A stretch of DNA of 64,000 nucleotides from Mycolicibacterium mengxianglii (lineage in GTDB: Bacteria > Actinomycetota > Actinomycetes > Mycobacteriales > Mycobacteriaceae), in contig NZ_CP065373.1 of assembly GCF_015710575.1 (NCBI RefSeq), positions 558,001 to 622,000 on the forward strand, written 5' to 3'. Below the pieces are notes generated by a model. That model ran no database searches. It saw nothing but the letters and a program-made list of their open reading frames with translations, and was not told the origin of the DNA. This document shows, piece by piece, positions 1 through 8,468 of this stretch; position 1 is the first letter of the stretch, and every line of letters starts with the position of its first letter. The position numbers and the translations under genes are program-made.

Positions 1-2
1 AC

Positions 3-200
3 GCGATTGCGGCCTGGCTGGGCAGTGCGGGCACCGAATACACCTTCATCACCGAGTTCACCGGCGCCACGACGACCGACGCAGGGCATGTCGACGTGCT
101 CCAACGCCTGGAGGGAGACTTTCCCGGTGGTGTGGCCGACCTGCATTACCGGTTCACGCTCGACGGCGAGTTGATCAGCCGACTCGTGATCGAGCCCTGA
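3..200 (+). CDS. NTF2/SnoaL-like protein, 3' end only
   Basis: This is the last 65 codons of a gene that enters from the left edge. The reading frame is open from base 3 to the TGA at 198-200. The peptide ends with a beta-sheet pattern (LHYRFTLDGELISRLVIEP) typical of the last strands of the NTF2/SnoaL fold. No catalytic residue can be assigned because the N-terminal half lies outside the window. The stop is 3 bases before the GTG of the SDR gene, so the two are probably co-transcribed. SnoaL-type proteins often pair with SDR enzymes. The family call is by pattern only. Confidence 0.6.
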   Translation, partial: AIAAWLGSAGTEYTFITEFTGATTTDAGHVDVLQRLEGDFPGGVADLHYRFTLDGELISRLVIEP

Positions 201-203
201 CCG

Positions 204-1052
204 GTGGCGACGAAGAACTGGTTCATCACCGGCGGCACCCCCGGTGGATTCGGAATGGCATATGCCGACGCCGCATTGGAGGTCGGAGATCGGGTGACGC
301 TCACTGCGCGCCGGCCCGAGGAGTTGGACACGTGGGCACGGACCCATGGTGACCGCGTGATTGTTCTACCCCTCGACGTCACCGATGCGGGGCAGGTGCA
401 GAGCGCGGTTCGTGCGGCGGAGAAGCACTTCGGCGGCATCGACGTCCTGGTGAACAACGCCGGACGTGGATGGTACGGATCGATCGAGGGCATGGCCGAT
501 GCGGACGTGCGCGCGATGTTCGAGCTGAACTTCTTCGCCGTGCTGTCTGTCGTCCGGGCCGCGCTCCCGGGCATGCGTGCCAGAGGCAGCGGGTGGATCA
601 TCAACATGTCGTCGGTGGCGGGGCTACGCGGTATCGCCGGATTCGGTTACTACAGCGCGACCAAGTTCGCCGTCGAGGCAGTCACCGAGGTGCTGCGCGA
701 AGAGGTTGCGCCGCTGGGGATTCGGGTGATGGCGGTGGAGCCCGGAGCCTTCCGCACCCGCGCGTATGCCGGCTTCGCCGACGAGCCCATCGCAGAATCC
801 ATCGTCGAGTACCGGCCGATGCTGGAGCAGGTCCGCGCCGCGATGATCGAAGAGAACGGCGTGCAGCCCGGAGATCCACAACGCGGCGCCCGCGCGGTGA
901 TCTCCGCGATGGCCCAGGACCCGCCTCCTCGTCGGCTCGTTCTCGGCAGCGGCGGGTTCGACGCCGTCGTTGCGACGCTCGAGGACTCGCTCGCCGAGAT
1001 CTGCGCTCATGAGGCGCTGTCCCGCGGCGCCGACTTCCCGCCGATTGACTGA
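204..1052 (+). CDS. SDR family NAD(P)-dependent oxidoreductase
   Basis: A classical short-chain dehydrogenase/reductase of 282 residues, within the usual 250-290 range. Near the N-terminus is the cofactor loop TGGTPGGFG, a variant of TGxxxGxG. The NNAG motif follows around residue 90, the catalytic serine lies in NMSSVAG, and the catalytic pair is in YYSATK. The C-terminal part carries the substrate-specificity region with VEPGAFRT. The substrate is unknown; this subgroup contains many alcohol or ketone reductases. The GTG start is chosen because it follows the upstream stop by 3 bases and gives a full Rossmann strand (KNWFITGG). It probably forms an operon with the upstream NTF2-like gene. 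Confidence 0.9.
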   Translation: MATKNWFITGGTPGGFGMAYADAALEVGDRVTLTARRPEELDTWARTHGDRVIVLPLDVTDAGQVQSAVRAAEKHFGGIDVLVNNAGRGWYGSIEGMADADVRAMFELNFFAVLSVVRAALPGMRARGSGWIINMSSVAGLRGIAGFGYYSATKFAVEAVTEVLREEVAPLGIRVMAVEPGAFRTRAYAGFADEPIAESIVEYRPMLEQVRAAMIEENGVQPGDPQRGARAVISAMAQDPPPRRLVLGSGGFDAVVATLEDSLAEICAHEALSRGADFPPID

Positions 1053-1174
1053 CTGCGGGACGAGGTTGCGCTCCTTGAGCTTCCGCCCATCTCCGCATAT
1101 CGCGAATAATTCCTAAAACATCAGCGTTGCAGGCGGGATGGACCAGCCGAGGAAGCCCCTGCACGGGGCGGTCG

Positions 1175-1870
1175 ATGAACGCTGACGGTGACCGTGCCCG
1201 GGTACGGGGTACGGCACTGTTGGTGGGGCTCACCGTAGCCACCTACGGCATTCCCTACGGTGCGGTCGCAGTCGCGGCCGGTCTGGACGTGTGGCAGGTC
1301 TGCTTTCTGAGCCTGGTCATGTTCACCGGTGGCTCACAGTTCGCCCTGGTGGGAATCATCGCCGCAGGCGGAACCGCGGCGGGGGGACCGGCGATCGCCA
1401 ACGCCGCGCTCTTGGGAGTACGCAACATGTTCTACGGGGTGACGCTCGCACCGATCATTCGGCCAGGTAAGTGGCGACGGCTGGCCGCCGCCCACCTGGC
1501 CATCGACGAATCCACCGCCGTGGCGACGGCGCAGGCGACGGTGCCGTTGAAGCGGCTCGGGTTCTGGGTGACTGGCGCCGCGGTGTTCGTCGTCTGGAAC
1601 GTCACCTCGTTGTTGGGTGCCCTGCTGGGCCAAGCCATCGGCGACGTGCGGGCACTCGGCTTGGACGCGGCCGCACCGGCCGCGTTCCTGGGACTGCTGT
1701 GGCCGCAACTCAAGCGGCGGCAGGCTCGGATCGTGGCGATCGCCTCGGCCCTGGTGGCAGTTGCCGCGACGCCTTTGGTTCCGGCCGGACTACCGGTGTT
1801 GCTCACCGTCGTCATCGCCGTTCTGGTCGGGACAACAAACGCCTTCCGTGAAAGCCGGCCCGCGCAATGA
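1175..1870 (+). CDS. azlC: AzlC family branched-chain amino acid transporter, large subunit
   Basis: A hydrophobic membrane protein of 231 residues with the AzlC signature near the N-terminus (YGIPYGAVAVAAGL, then SLVMFTGGSQFALVG). AzlC pairs with the small AzlD subunit to export branched-chain amino acids. The frame is open further upstream to 1127, but the ATG at 1175 gives the normal AzlC N-terminus, and the extra residues look non-homologous. It overlaps azlD by 4 bases (ATGA), which indicates translational coupling. The export role is inferred from the family; the substrate here is untested. Confidence 0.9.
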   Translation: MNADGDRARVRGTALLVGLTVATYGIPYGAVAVAAGLDVWQVCFLSLVMFTGGSQFALVGIIAAGGTAAGGPAIANAALLGVRNMFYGVTLAPIIRPGKWRRLAAAHLAIDESTAVATAQATVPLKRLGFWVTGAAVFVVWNVTSLLGALLGQAIGDVRALGLDAAAPAAFLGLLWPQLKRRQARIVAIASALVAVAATPLVPAGLPVLLTVVIAVLVGTTNAFRESRPAQ

Positions 1871-2178
1871 CACTGTGGTCGATCCTCGTGCTCGCGTCGC
1901 TGGCCTGCCTGCTGTTGAAGATCATTGGTTACCTCATCCCGGAGGATCTCGTGAAAAGCGGGCCCGTCCGGCGCACCGCGGATCTCCTACCGGCGGCGCT
2001 CCTCGCCGGCCTCATAGGAACAGGGATCGCGGTTGAGAACCAGCATCTCGCTATCGGGCCGCCATTTGCCGGCGTCGCGACCGCCGCGGTGCTCTTCTGG
2101 TTGAGGGTGCCCTTTCTTCCCGCCGTGGTCGCAGCCGCCGCCGTCACGGCGGTGTTGCGCTTGTGGACACAGGCCTGA
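1867..2178 (+). CDS. azlD: AzlD family branched-chain amino acid transporter, small subunit
   Basis: A 103-residue protein with three to four hydrophobic segments, the normal size for AzlD. The family-like pattern KIIGYLIPEDL occurs in the first third, and a hydrophobic alanine/valine-rich segment ends the protein. It starts inside the stop codon of azlC, which is the usual azlCD arrangement. It acts in the cytoplasmic membrane as the partner of AzlC. Confidence 0.88.
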   Translation: MTLWSILVLASLACLLLKIIGYLIPEDLVKSGPVRRTADLLPAALLAGLIGTGIAVENQHLAIGPPFAGVATAAVLFWLRVPFLPAVVAAAAVTAVLRLWTQA

Positions 2179-2276
2179 GCGGGCCTCACCGGTGGCCGGG
2201 CTATGGGAAGATCCTGACGCTGAAGGACTGACGTCCGCAGCGATCCCAGAGCTGACCTGTGTGGTTAGCTCAAGAA

Positions 2277-3938
2277 GTGTCAGACGCCAGCAGCACCACC
2301 GCCGAGTTGATCGTCAAGTGCCTGGAGAACGAGGGCGTCACGCATGTGTTCGGCATTCCGGGTGAAGAGAACATCCGGCTGGTCGAGGCGCTGTCACGAT
2401 CCTCGATCAATTACGTCCTCACCCGGCATGAGCAGGGTGCGTCGTTCATGGCCGAGGTGTACGGCCGCCTGACCGGCAAGGCCGGAGTGTGCTCGGCGAC
2501 GCTGGGTCCCGGGGCGATCAACCTGCTGCTCGGCGTTGCCGATGCGACCACGAATTCGACTCCAGTGCTGGCACTTTCGGCACAGGTCGGAATGCGGCGA
2601 AGCTTCAAGGAGTCCCACCAGAGCGTGGATCTGGTGTCGATGTTCGCCCCGGTCACCAAGTGGTCGGCACTGGTCGCGATGCCGGGCGCCGTACCGGAGA
2701 TGGTGCGCAAGGCTTTCAAGCTCGCGCAGACCGAACGGCCAGGGGCGGTCTATCTCGCTGTGCCCGAGGACGTCGAGGACGCCGCCGCTCCGGAGGACGC
2801 CGCACCGCTGCGCATCAACGTGCCACGGCCGGACGACCCATCGGAGGCTCAGATTGCGAGGGCGGCCGCGATCCTGAATCAGGCGCGCAACCCCGTGCTG
2901 CTTGCCGGACACGGCGCGGCGCGCGGCGGGGCATCCGGGGCGGTGCGCAGGTTCGCCGAAACTCTGGGAATGCCGGTGGCCACCACCTTTCACGGCAAAG
3001 GCGTCATGCCCGACGACCACCCTCTCGCGCTCGGTGCTGTCGGCTTCATGCGCCACGACTATGTGAACTTCGGCTTCGATCAGGCCGACGTCATCGTCGC
3101 TGCCGGCTACGAACTGCAGGAATTCGACCCTGTCCGGATCAACCCGCGCGCGGAGACCAAGATCATTCACGTGCACCGGTTTCCCGCCGAGGTCGACGTC
3201 CACTACGACGTCGCGGTGGGGTTGCACGCCGACATCGGTCAGTGCCTGGACAAGTTGGCCGCTGCGGTAGACCGGGATGAGCCGTATTCTTCTGGGCAGG
3301 AACGTATTCGAAGTCTGCTGGCCGAGGAACTCGACCGCGGCCGCGCTGATGACAGCTTTCCCTTGGCGCCGGCAAGGATCGTCGCCGACACCCGCGCGGC
3401 GCTGGCGCGGGGAGACATCGCATTGGTGGACACCGGTGCACTCAAGATGTGGATGGCGCGGCTCTATCCCACCTATGAACCGAACACCTGCCTGATATCC
3501 AACGGATTGTCCACCATGGGGTGGACGGTGCCGGGTGCCATTGCCGCCAAGATCGCCTGCCCATCAGCCAACGTGCTGGTCGCGACCGGTGATGGGTCGT
3601 TCCTGATGAACTCACAAGAGATCGAGACCGCACTGCGTCTGGGGACACCGATGGTGATCCTCATCTGGGTGGACGACGCCTATGGCCTGATCAGCTGGAA
3701 GATGGACCTGGAGATCGGGCACAACGTCGATACCCGCTTCGGGAATCCCGACTTCGTCTCCTACGCCCAGAGTTTCGGTGCCACCGGGTACCGCATTACC
3801 GCGGCCGCCGAGCTGCTGCCCACCCTGAAGGAGGCATTGGCGGCGAACACCGTCAGCGTCATCGCCTGCCCCGTCGACTACAGCGCCAACAGCGCCCTGA
3901 TCGCTTCGTTGGGCGAGCTGGACGAGCGGTGGTCGTGA
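2277..3938 (+). CDS. Thiamine-diphosphate-dependent acetolactate synthase-like enzyme (AlsS/IlvB type)
   Basis: Contains the three domains of the TPP-dependent decarboxylase family. The N-terminal pyrimidine-binding domain has the catalytic glutamate in GIPGEEN and RHEQGASFMAEVYGRLTGK. The central FAD-like domain follows. The C-terminal PP-binding domain starts its metal motif with GDGSFLMN and ends at DDAYG. Length (about 553 residues) and the HQS-VDL pattern resemble the catabolic AlsS group more than IlvB. No small regulatory subunit gene lies nearby, which also fits AlsS. The reaction would be condensation of two pyruvates to acetolactate; a related lyase or oxidase activity is possible. 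The GTG at 2277 is preferred; an upstream GTG at 2259 adds six residues without family character. Confidence 0.82.
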   Translation: MSDASSTTAELIVKCLENEGVTHVFGIPGEENIRLVEALSRSSINYVLTRHEQGASFMAEVYGRLTGKAGVCSATLGPGAINLLLGVADATTNSTPVLALSAQVGMRRSFKESHQSVDLVSMFAPVTKWSALVAMPGAVPEMVRKAFKLAQTERPGAVYLAVPEDVEDAAAPEDAAPLRINVPRPDDPSEAQIARAAAILNQARNPVLLAGHGAARGGASGAVRRFAETLGMPVATTFHGKGVMPDDHPLALGAVGFMRHDYVNFGFDQADVIVAAGYELQEFDPVRINPRAETKIIHVHRFPAEVDVHYDVAVGLHADIGQCLDKLAAAVDRDEPYSSGQERIRSLLAEELDRGRADDSFPLAPARIVADTRAALARGDIALVDTGALKMWMARLYPTYEPNTCLISNGLSTMGWTVPGAIAAKIACPSANVLVATGDGSFLMNSQEIETALRLGTPMVILIWVDDAYGLISWKMDLEIGHNVDTRFGNPDFVSYAQSFGATGYRITAAAELLPTLKEALAANTVSVIACPVDYSANSALIASLGELDERWS

Positions 3939-4012
3939 CGAGCCGTCATCGACGGTCGGAGCGAGACCGGTACGGCGCTGCTAGTCAACGGCGATACGAA
4001 GTGATCGCACCG

Positions 4013-4432
4013 TCATTCCCGGTAGAAGACCATGCCGCCGTGGTGCAGCACGTCCTCACTGACGAAGGTGCCGTCCGCCGTGAATCCGGTGTCGTCCCAG
4101 TAATCGATGTGATTGCCACGCACTTCGTAACGACCGGTGTAGGCGCTCATGCGCTCACCCCTGGCTTCGTCGTACCGGCCGTTCGGTAGAAGTTCTTGCC
4201 GGATGTGTCCGTCGCCGGTGACCCACATGCCGACATAGGGATGACCGACCTGGGCCTGCTCTCGTTCCGGTGGCGGCTCAGGTGAGCGGCCCGGGGATAG
4301 CGCTGCTGACTGACATGCGACGGTCAAGAACAACCCGGTGGCCACGGCGACGGACGTCCAGAGCGTGCGTCGGCCGCTGCGGCGGTTCGTAATTCCATTG
4401 AAATACAGGAACTTTGGGCGATTGTTATTCAC
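4013..4432 (-). CDS. Atu4866-domain lipoprotein
   Basis: A 139-residue protein starting with GTG. A basic, hydrophobic N-terminus runs to a lipobox-like sequence around residue 40 (LTVACQS), predicting a lipidated exported protein. The mature part matches the small Atu4866 domain (VGMWVTGDGHIRQELLPNGRYDE ... YTGRYEV ... IDYWDDTGFTADG). This domain is a compact beta-structure of unknown function, commonly found beside NTF2-like proteins and oxidoreductases. That agrees with the NTF2-like remnant just upstream on the same strand. The gene looks intact although its neighbours are decayed. Confidence 0.8.
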   Translation of the reverse strand: MNNNRPKFLYFNGITNRRSGRRTLWTSVAVATGLFLTVACQSAALSPGRSPEPPPEREQAQVGHPYVGMWVTGDGHIRQELLPNGRYDEARGERMSAYTGRYEVRGNHIDYWDDTGFTADGTFVSEDVLHHGGMVFYRE

Positions 4433-4467
4433 AATTGACTCTCTGTCGTTGTGCTTTTCTCGGGACG

Positions 4468-4620
4468 TCAGGCCGGCTCCACTCGTTCCAGCAGCTCGTT
4501 GAGAACCACGAGGTGGAGGAATGCCGTCGCGCGCACCACCCGTTCGTCGCGCATGGTCAACACCCAGGCGTAAGTGTTGAAGTAGGGGCGGCCTTGACGC
4601 GTGTGCCGGCCCGGGTGAGT
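4468..4620 (-). pseudogene. Remnant of an NTF2/SnoaL-like protein (C-terminal part)
   Basis: On the minus strand the frame reads GRPYFNTYAWVLTMRDERVV, then RATAFLHLVVLNELLERVEPA and a stop at 4468. This is the last beta-strands of an NTF2/SnoaL-fold protein. The conserved NTYAWVLxxRDGxVVxATAF pattern is clear, but nothing upstream of about 4620 continues the family, so the N-terminal half is missing. It precedes the Atu4866-like gene on the same strand and was probably its operon partner. Confidence 0.6.
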
Positions 4621-4799
4621 TGATTTGTCATAGCACCGAACGTAAATCCGTCGGCGCGGTGATGGCAGGACCCAGTCCTCCTAGGGTGGGCGGCTGCCGC
4701 TCGATCCTGCTGGCCAGCGCTATTCGGCCGCGAAGCCCTGGGCTGTCGTGCCGTTTCCGCAGCCTTGGTCGCCGCAAGGGAGCTCCTGGCCAAGGCTGG

Positions 4800-5023
4800 A
4801 ACGGACGTCGAAGGTTTGCATCGACAGCGTCCGCCGCATATCACCGCGCTCCTCACCTCGAACCCTTCAACGATCCGGGATACACGATGGCTCCGGTATT
4901 CAACATCGCCGGCGGTGGTCCGGCGGACGAGAGCCCGCGGGCGGTACCTACCCCGCGGAGATGCTGGTGGACTGGATTCGGGTCTTCGAGCCGGTACGGA
5001 AGCCGGGGCCCACTTCGGCGTAG
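4800..5023 (+). pseudogene. Remnant of a glycoside hydrolase family 16-like C-terminus, frameshifted
   Basis: The plus strand encodes YTMAPVFNIAGGG in one frame. After a jump near 4941 it encodes GGTYPAEMLVDWIRVFEP in another, ending with TAG at 5021-5023. The second piece resembles the closing strand of GH16 glucanases (P-x-x-M-L-V-D-W/Y-V-R-V). One missing G near 4941 would restore a single frame. The catalytic ExDxxE region is not present, so this is a decayed fragment. The exact left boundary is uncertain. Confidence 0.45.
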
Positions 5024-5335
5024 ATGTTGTCGGCGGTGACATCCTCGCCGCAGGCCTGGCACACCACCACGTGACCAGCGGGTTCGTGGCATTCGTGCAT
5101 GAACACCACGGGTGGGCCGTCGGGAGCGAAGTACTTGTCCCCCCAACGCCATGAGCGCGTTGATGACGGGGAAGAGTTCGCGTCCCATCGGGGTCAGGCG
5201 GTAGCTGTTCCAGTCGTGGTTCTCGTCGTACGTCGACGTCTCGACCACCCCGATCTCGATGAGCTTGGGCAACCGACTGGCGAGCACGTTGCGTGAGACG
5301 CTCAGTCGCCGCACCAAATCGGAGAAGCCAAGGCC
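4948..5335 (-). pseudogene. HxlR-family transcriptional regulator, 5' truncated and frameshifted
   Basis: The minus strand reads GFSDLVRRLSVSRNVLASRL, then PKLIEIGVVETSTYDEN and YRLTPMGRELFPVINALMA. This is the recognition helix and wing of an HxlR winged-helix regulator. After about 5146 the frame breaks. One extra base there separates it from DKYFAPDGPPVVFMHECHEP and the C-terminal cysteine pair (VCQACGEDV) in the next frame, which stops at 4948. The first helices of the domain are absent: homology starts abruptly near 5335, exactly where the SDR remnant on the other strand begins. Confidence 0.72.
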
Positions 5336-5485
5336 GACCCGGCGGTCGTCGCCGCGGCCGCGCTGGACGGACTCGAACGTGGACTCACCGAGGTGATCGC
5401 CGACCAGTTCACCCGCGACGTCAAGGACCAGTTGTCCGTCGACCGCGGGGCGGCGGTACTCACCACCGCCGGCGGTGCTGCGTGA
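5324..5485 (+). pseudogene. Remnant of an SDR oxidoreductase C-terminus
   Basis: In frame with the TGA at 5483-5485 the plus strand reads AKADPAVVAAAALDGLERGL, then TEVIADQFTRDVKDQLSVDR. This is the usual C-terminal helix of SDR proteins (VA-xx-ALDGLE-x-G-x-x-EVLAD-x-x-T-R-x-VK). The Rossmann part is missing. The piece begins within a few bases of where the divergent HxlR gene is cut, so a single deletion probably removed both N-termini and the shared promoter. It overlaps the following SnoaL-like remnant by GTGA. Confidence 0.6.
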
Positions 5486-5898
5486 GCGACCAGCACGCGT
5501 TCGTCGCCGCGATCGAGAAAGCCGACGACGAGGCCTATTCGACCTGCTGGCGCCGGAGGCGGTGCTGCACAGCCCCGTCCTGCATGCTCCGCTCGTGGGA
5601 CGCGAGACGGTGGCGCCGCTGCTGCGCCCTGCGGGCGTGTTTCTCCGACGTTCGGATCACCGACCAGCTGCATGGCGCAGGGACACTCGGCCTGGTGTTT
5701 CGGGCCACCATCTCCGGACTCGAAGCCGAAGGCACGCAGGTCCTGCGCCTGGACGACGAGGACAGGATCGCCGATCTGACGGTGTTCCTGCGGCCGATCC
5801 GTGCGGCGATGGCGCTGTCGGACCTGATGGGCCCCAAGATCGAGAAGCTCGCCGACGGGACGTACGGATTGCGGACGGTGGGCACGGGTCCGGAGTGA
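5482..5898 (+). pseudogene. SnoaL/NTF2-like protein with two compensating frameshifts
   Basis: Begins with GTG (VSDQHAFVAAIEKADDEA), then loses frame near 5535. The next part (LFDLLAPEAVLHSPVLHAPL, then VGRETVAPLLR) lies in another frame. The first frame returns near 5641 with FSDVRITDQLHGAGTLGLVF and continues to the TGA at 5896-5898. One missing C and one extra T would give a full NTF2-like protein of about 138 residues. As it stands the middle third would be mistranslated. Sequencing error cannot be excluded, but the neighbouring fragments show real decay here. Confidence 0.7.
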
Positions 5899-6198
5899 CC
5901 TGGCTCCGCCGCTCGTAAGGCACGCCGAACGTCCTCGGGCGCGCGACCAATGGATCCGCCATAGTCCAGGTATTGCGAAAGAACCTCTGCGAGCACCTGA
6001 TACACGGTGGTTCAGTGCAGGCCATCCCGTGCGCGGTGTCTCAGTTCTTTAGATCTGCGACGCGGTGCCGGCGACCATCTGTTCGTCGTGGTGGCTGCCC
6101 CGATGGTGACGTCGGAGGGCAGCGAACGGTTCGATACCCGAACGCGTTGGTGACTGTGACAGAAGTCAGCAGACCAACGGAGACCGAAGGGACGGAAT
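5899..6198. other. Intergenic stretch, no gene identified
   Basis: About 300 bases between the SnoaL-like remnant and the FAD oxidoreductase gene. Open frames exist on both strands but none carries a recognisable domain. The last 30 bases hold a purine-rich stretch (GAAGGGACGGA) that can serve as the ribosome binding site of the downstream gene. Confidence 0.5.
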
Positions 6199-7551
6199 AT
6201 GGCGAACGACTTCGAGGACCGGATCGCGCGCGTCGGCGCCACGCTGAGCAGTGACCTCGGCGCCGCCAAGGTGCATCTCGGCGGTCCGGGCTACGAGGAC
6301 GCGCGCAAGCGCATCTACAACGCCGGGATCGACTTCGCTCCCCGGCTGGTCGTGACGCCCGAAAGTGCCGCTGATGTCCGTGCGGCGGTACTCGCGACGA
6401 CCGAGCACGACGTGACACTGTCCGTACTGGGAGGCGGCCATGACTGGTCGGGGCGATCGGTACGTGGCGACGTCGTCGTCGACCTGACGCGAATGCAGCA
6501 AGTCCTGATCGACGGGGACATTGCGGTGGTTGGCGGCGGTGCCACGATCGCACGACTCGCGCAGGCCGCCGAGCCGCACGGACTGGCAGCGGCCACGGGG
6601 TCGACGGGAAGCGTCGGTGTTGCCGGCCTGACACTCGGCGGCGGCTACGGTCCCTTCACCGGACGAATCGGCATGGCGCTGGACAACCTGCTCGGCGCGG
6701 AGGTCGTGCTGGCCGACGGTCGCGTGGTGTCGACCGATGCCGACAACGAGCCCGATCTCCTGTGGGCGCTGCGCGGCGGCGGTGGCAACTTCGGTGTGGT
6801 CACCGCGATGCGGATTCGGCTGCATACCATCCCATCGGTGTCGGCCGGGACGATTGCATTCCCGTTCGACCAAGCCGTTGGGGTTCTCAACCGGTACGGC
6901 GCGCTGGTCGAGCGGTACCCGGACGAGCTCACCGAGACGTTGGGTTTCATGCAGGGCCCCGACGGAGGCGTGTTGGTCGTCCTGTTGCACGCCTGGAGCG
7001 GTGCCGAGTCCGAGGACGCACGCGTGCTAGACCTCGTGGCCGGACTTGGCGATCCGGTGCTGGTCCAGGTTTCGAGACAATCTCCGGCGCAGATGCTTCG
7101 CGAGGCGGAAGAGATGTTGGCAGTGACCAAGTCGAAACTGCTCACTCGCACCGTCACCGTGTCAGAGCTGAGCACTGAGACGATCGAAATCATGGCCGAG
7201 GCCATGAAGCAGCGGCCGTCGCCGTTGAGCTACATCGGGATGCACCCGTTCCACGGCGCACCTGAGCGCATCCCGCTGGAGTCGACGGCCTTCGGCATCC
7301 GGCAACGACACATCATGATCGGGATCTTCGCGATGTGGACAGACGACGCCGACGACGAGAACCGGGCGTGGGCTGACGCGACCCTTGCCGCGCTACGCCC
7401 GCACGCGCTTCAAAGCGCCTATCCCAACTACTTTGGGAACGACCGCCCCGAGCAGGCGGCGGTGGCCTACGGCCCGAATGCCGATCGGTTACTACGGCTG
7501 AAGGCACGGTACGACCCGACCGGGGTCTTCGCGGCGATATCGCTGCCCTGA
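6199..7551 (+). CDS. FAD-binding oxidoreductase, berberine-bridge (VAO/PCMH) family
   Basis: A 450-residue flavoprotein. The N-terminal FAD-binding domain carries the PCMH pattern (TPESAADVRAAV, LGGGHDWSG, GATGSTGSVGVAGLTLGGGYG, ALRGGGGNFGVVT). The C-terminal BBE segment is present (YPNYFGND ... ADRLLRLKARYDPTGVF). The histidine in GGGHDWSG is the usual 8-alpha covalent FAD attachment site. The second, cysteinyl attachment site of bicovalent enzymes is absent: the corresponding loop is VAGLTLGGGYG. These enzymes oxidise alcohols, sugars or alkaloid-like substrates; the substrate here is unknown. The ATG start has a good upstream purine stretch. Confidence 0.88.
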   Translation: MANDFEDRIARVGATLSSDLGAAKVHLGGPGYEDARKRIYNAGIDFAPRLVVTPESAADVRAAVLATTEHDVTLSVLGGGHDWSGRSVRGDVVVDLTRMQQVLIDGDIAVVGGGATIARLAQAAEPHGLAAATGSTGSVGVAGLTLGGGYGPFTGRIGMALDNLLGAEVVLADGRVVSTDADNEPDLLWALRGGGGNFGVVTAMRIRLHTIPSVSAGTIAFPFDQAVGVLNRYGALVERYPDELTETLGFMQGPDGGVLVVLLHAWSGAESEDARVLDLVAGLGDPVLVQVSRQSPAQMLREAEEMLAVTKSKLLTRTVTVSELSTETIEIMAEAMKQRPSPLSYIGMHPFHGAPERIPLESTAFGIRQRHIMIGIFAMWTDDADDENRAWADATLAALRPHALQSAYPNYFGNDRPEQAAVAYGPNADRLLRLKARYDPTGVFAAISLP

Positions 7552-7641
7552 GTGGCGGGGTTGCACGAATAGCAACGGAACCTGGTGAGCATCCGTCTCT
7601 GCCCCTTTGAATGACTTCCAGCATCGGCCCGCCCCGCCGCG

Positions 7642-8321
7642 ATCCTCGGCGGGACGGTCTGCAAATTCCACGGCGGCGCAGCCAGACACGTGCGCAATGC
7701 AGCGCGCGTGCGACTTGCCAACGCAGCCGACCGCATGGCCAAGGAATTGCTCAACATGGCTACCGACGAGAAAGTTTCGGATGTGCTGAAGCTCAGAGCA
7801 ATTCGCGACGCTCTCGACCGGCGGGACTCAAGCCCGGCATTGAAGGTGAGATCACGACCAAGCCCGTGGATCACATCATTGATCAGACCGGCGCGATACA
7901 AGGCGGTAGTCGTGACGCATACCGCCGTGGGATCGCAGACCAATCCGACTCAGCTCGACACACCCGCCCTGGCGGTCAATGCAGAGCCGGTCGACGCCGA
8001 AGGGGTCGAGGATTTCAACGGGTACGCCCCTCTGCGCAATTAACATGATCGCGATTACACCGGTGACACCAGATGGCGACGTTTGGGCCGGGAGCGCCAC
8101 GCACAGCGCCAGGAACCGACGAGGAAGACGACTCGCTCACCCGTTCGCCACCAGCGGCCCGCCTCCTGACGCGATGATGACTCGCGCCGACGCCTATGCC
8201 GCCCCGAGCCGAGTACCAGCGCGACGCGCTGGCAGCCCGCGAGGCGTACCAGCGGGACCGCACCGAGCAGAGGGCATTGCCACCGGGCCGGTCCGGCACG
8301 GCCGGTGACGGGCTTCGATGA
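7642..8321 (+). pseudogene. Decayed actinophage-type gene next to tRNA-Gly
   Basis: Starting near 7642 the plus strand reads VCKFHGGAARHVRNAARVRL, then ANAADRMAKELLNMATDEKV and SDVLKLRAIRDALDR. That is a zinc-finger-like CxxHGG lead followed by a helical region, as I recall from small actinophage/prophage proteins next to terminase genes. The frame is then lost. Pieces continue in other frames (GLKPGIEGEITTKPVDHIID, and NAEPVDAEGVEDFNG). A last intact stretch (8196-8321) reads MPPRAEYQRDALAAREAYQR and on to a stop. The parts are in family-like order but in several frames, so the gene is broken. The family assignment is from memory. Confidence 0.5.
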
Positions 8322-8351
8322 AAGCGAAAAAGCCGCTGAGCAGGTGTTTCG

Positions 8352-8425
8352 TGGAGCCGATGACGGGAATCGAACCCGCGTATTCAGCTTGGGAAGCTGA
8401 TGTTCTGCCATTGAACTACATCGGC
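8352..8425 (-). tRNA. glyU: tRNA-Gly (anticodon CCC)
   Basis: On the minus strand a complete cloverleaf can be folded. The acceptor stem GCCGATG pairs with CATCGGC. There is a D-arm, an anticodon stem TCAGC/GCTGA with loop TTCCCAA (anticodon CCC, glycine), and a T-arm CGGG-TTCGATT-CCCG. The discriminator and CCA tail (TCCA) are encoded. It lies just upstream of dcd, and its 3' end faces the phage-type remnant, as expected for a tRNA once used as an integration site. Confidence 0.95.
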
Positions 8426-8468
8426 ACGTGGTCAGTGAGGTTAGCACCTCGGCCGATACGCTCGTCGG

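Noticed and set aside
5535..6005. Minus-strand open frame starting MYQVLAEVLSQYLDYGG
   Set aside because: The first 35 residues look protein-like, but the rest runs antisense through the SnoaL-like remnant and no family could be named.
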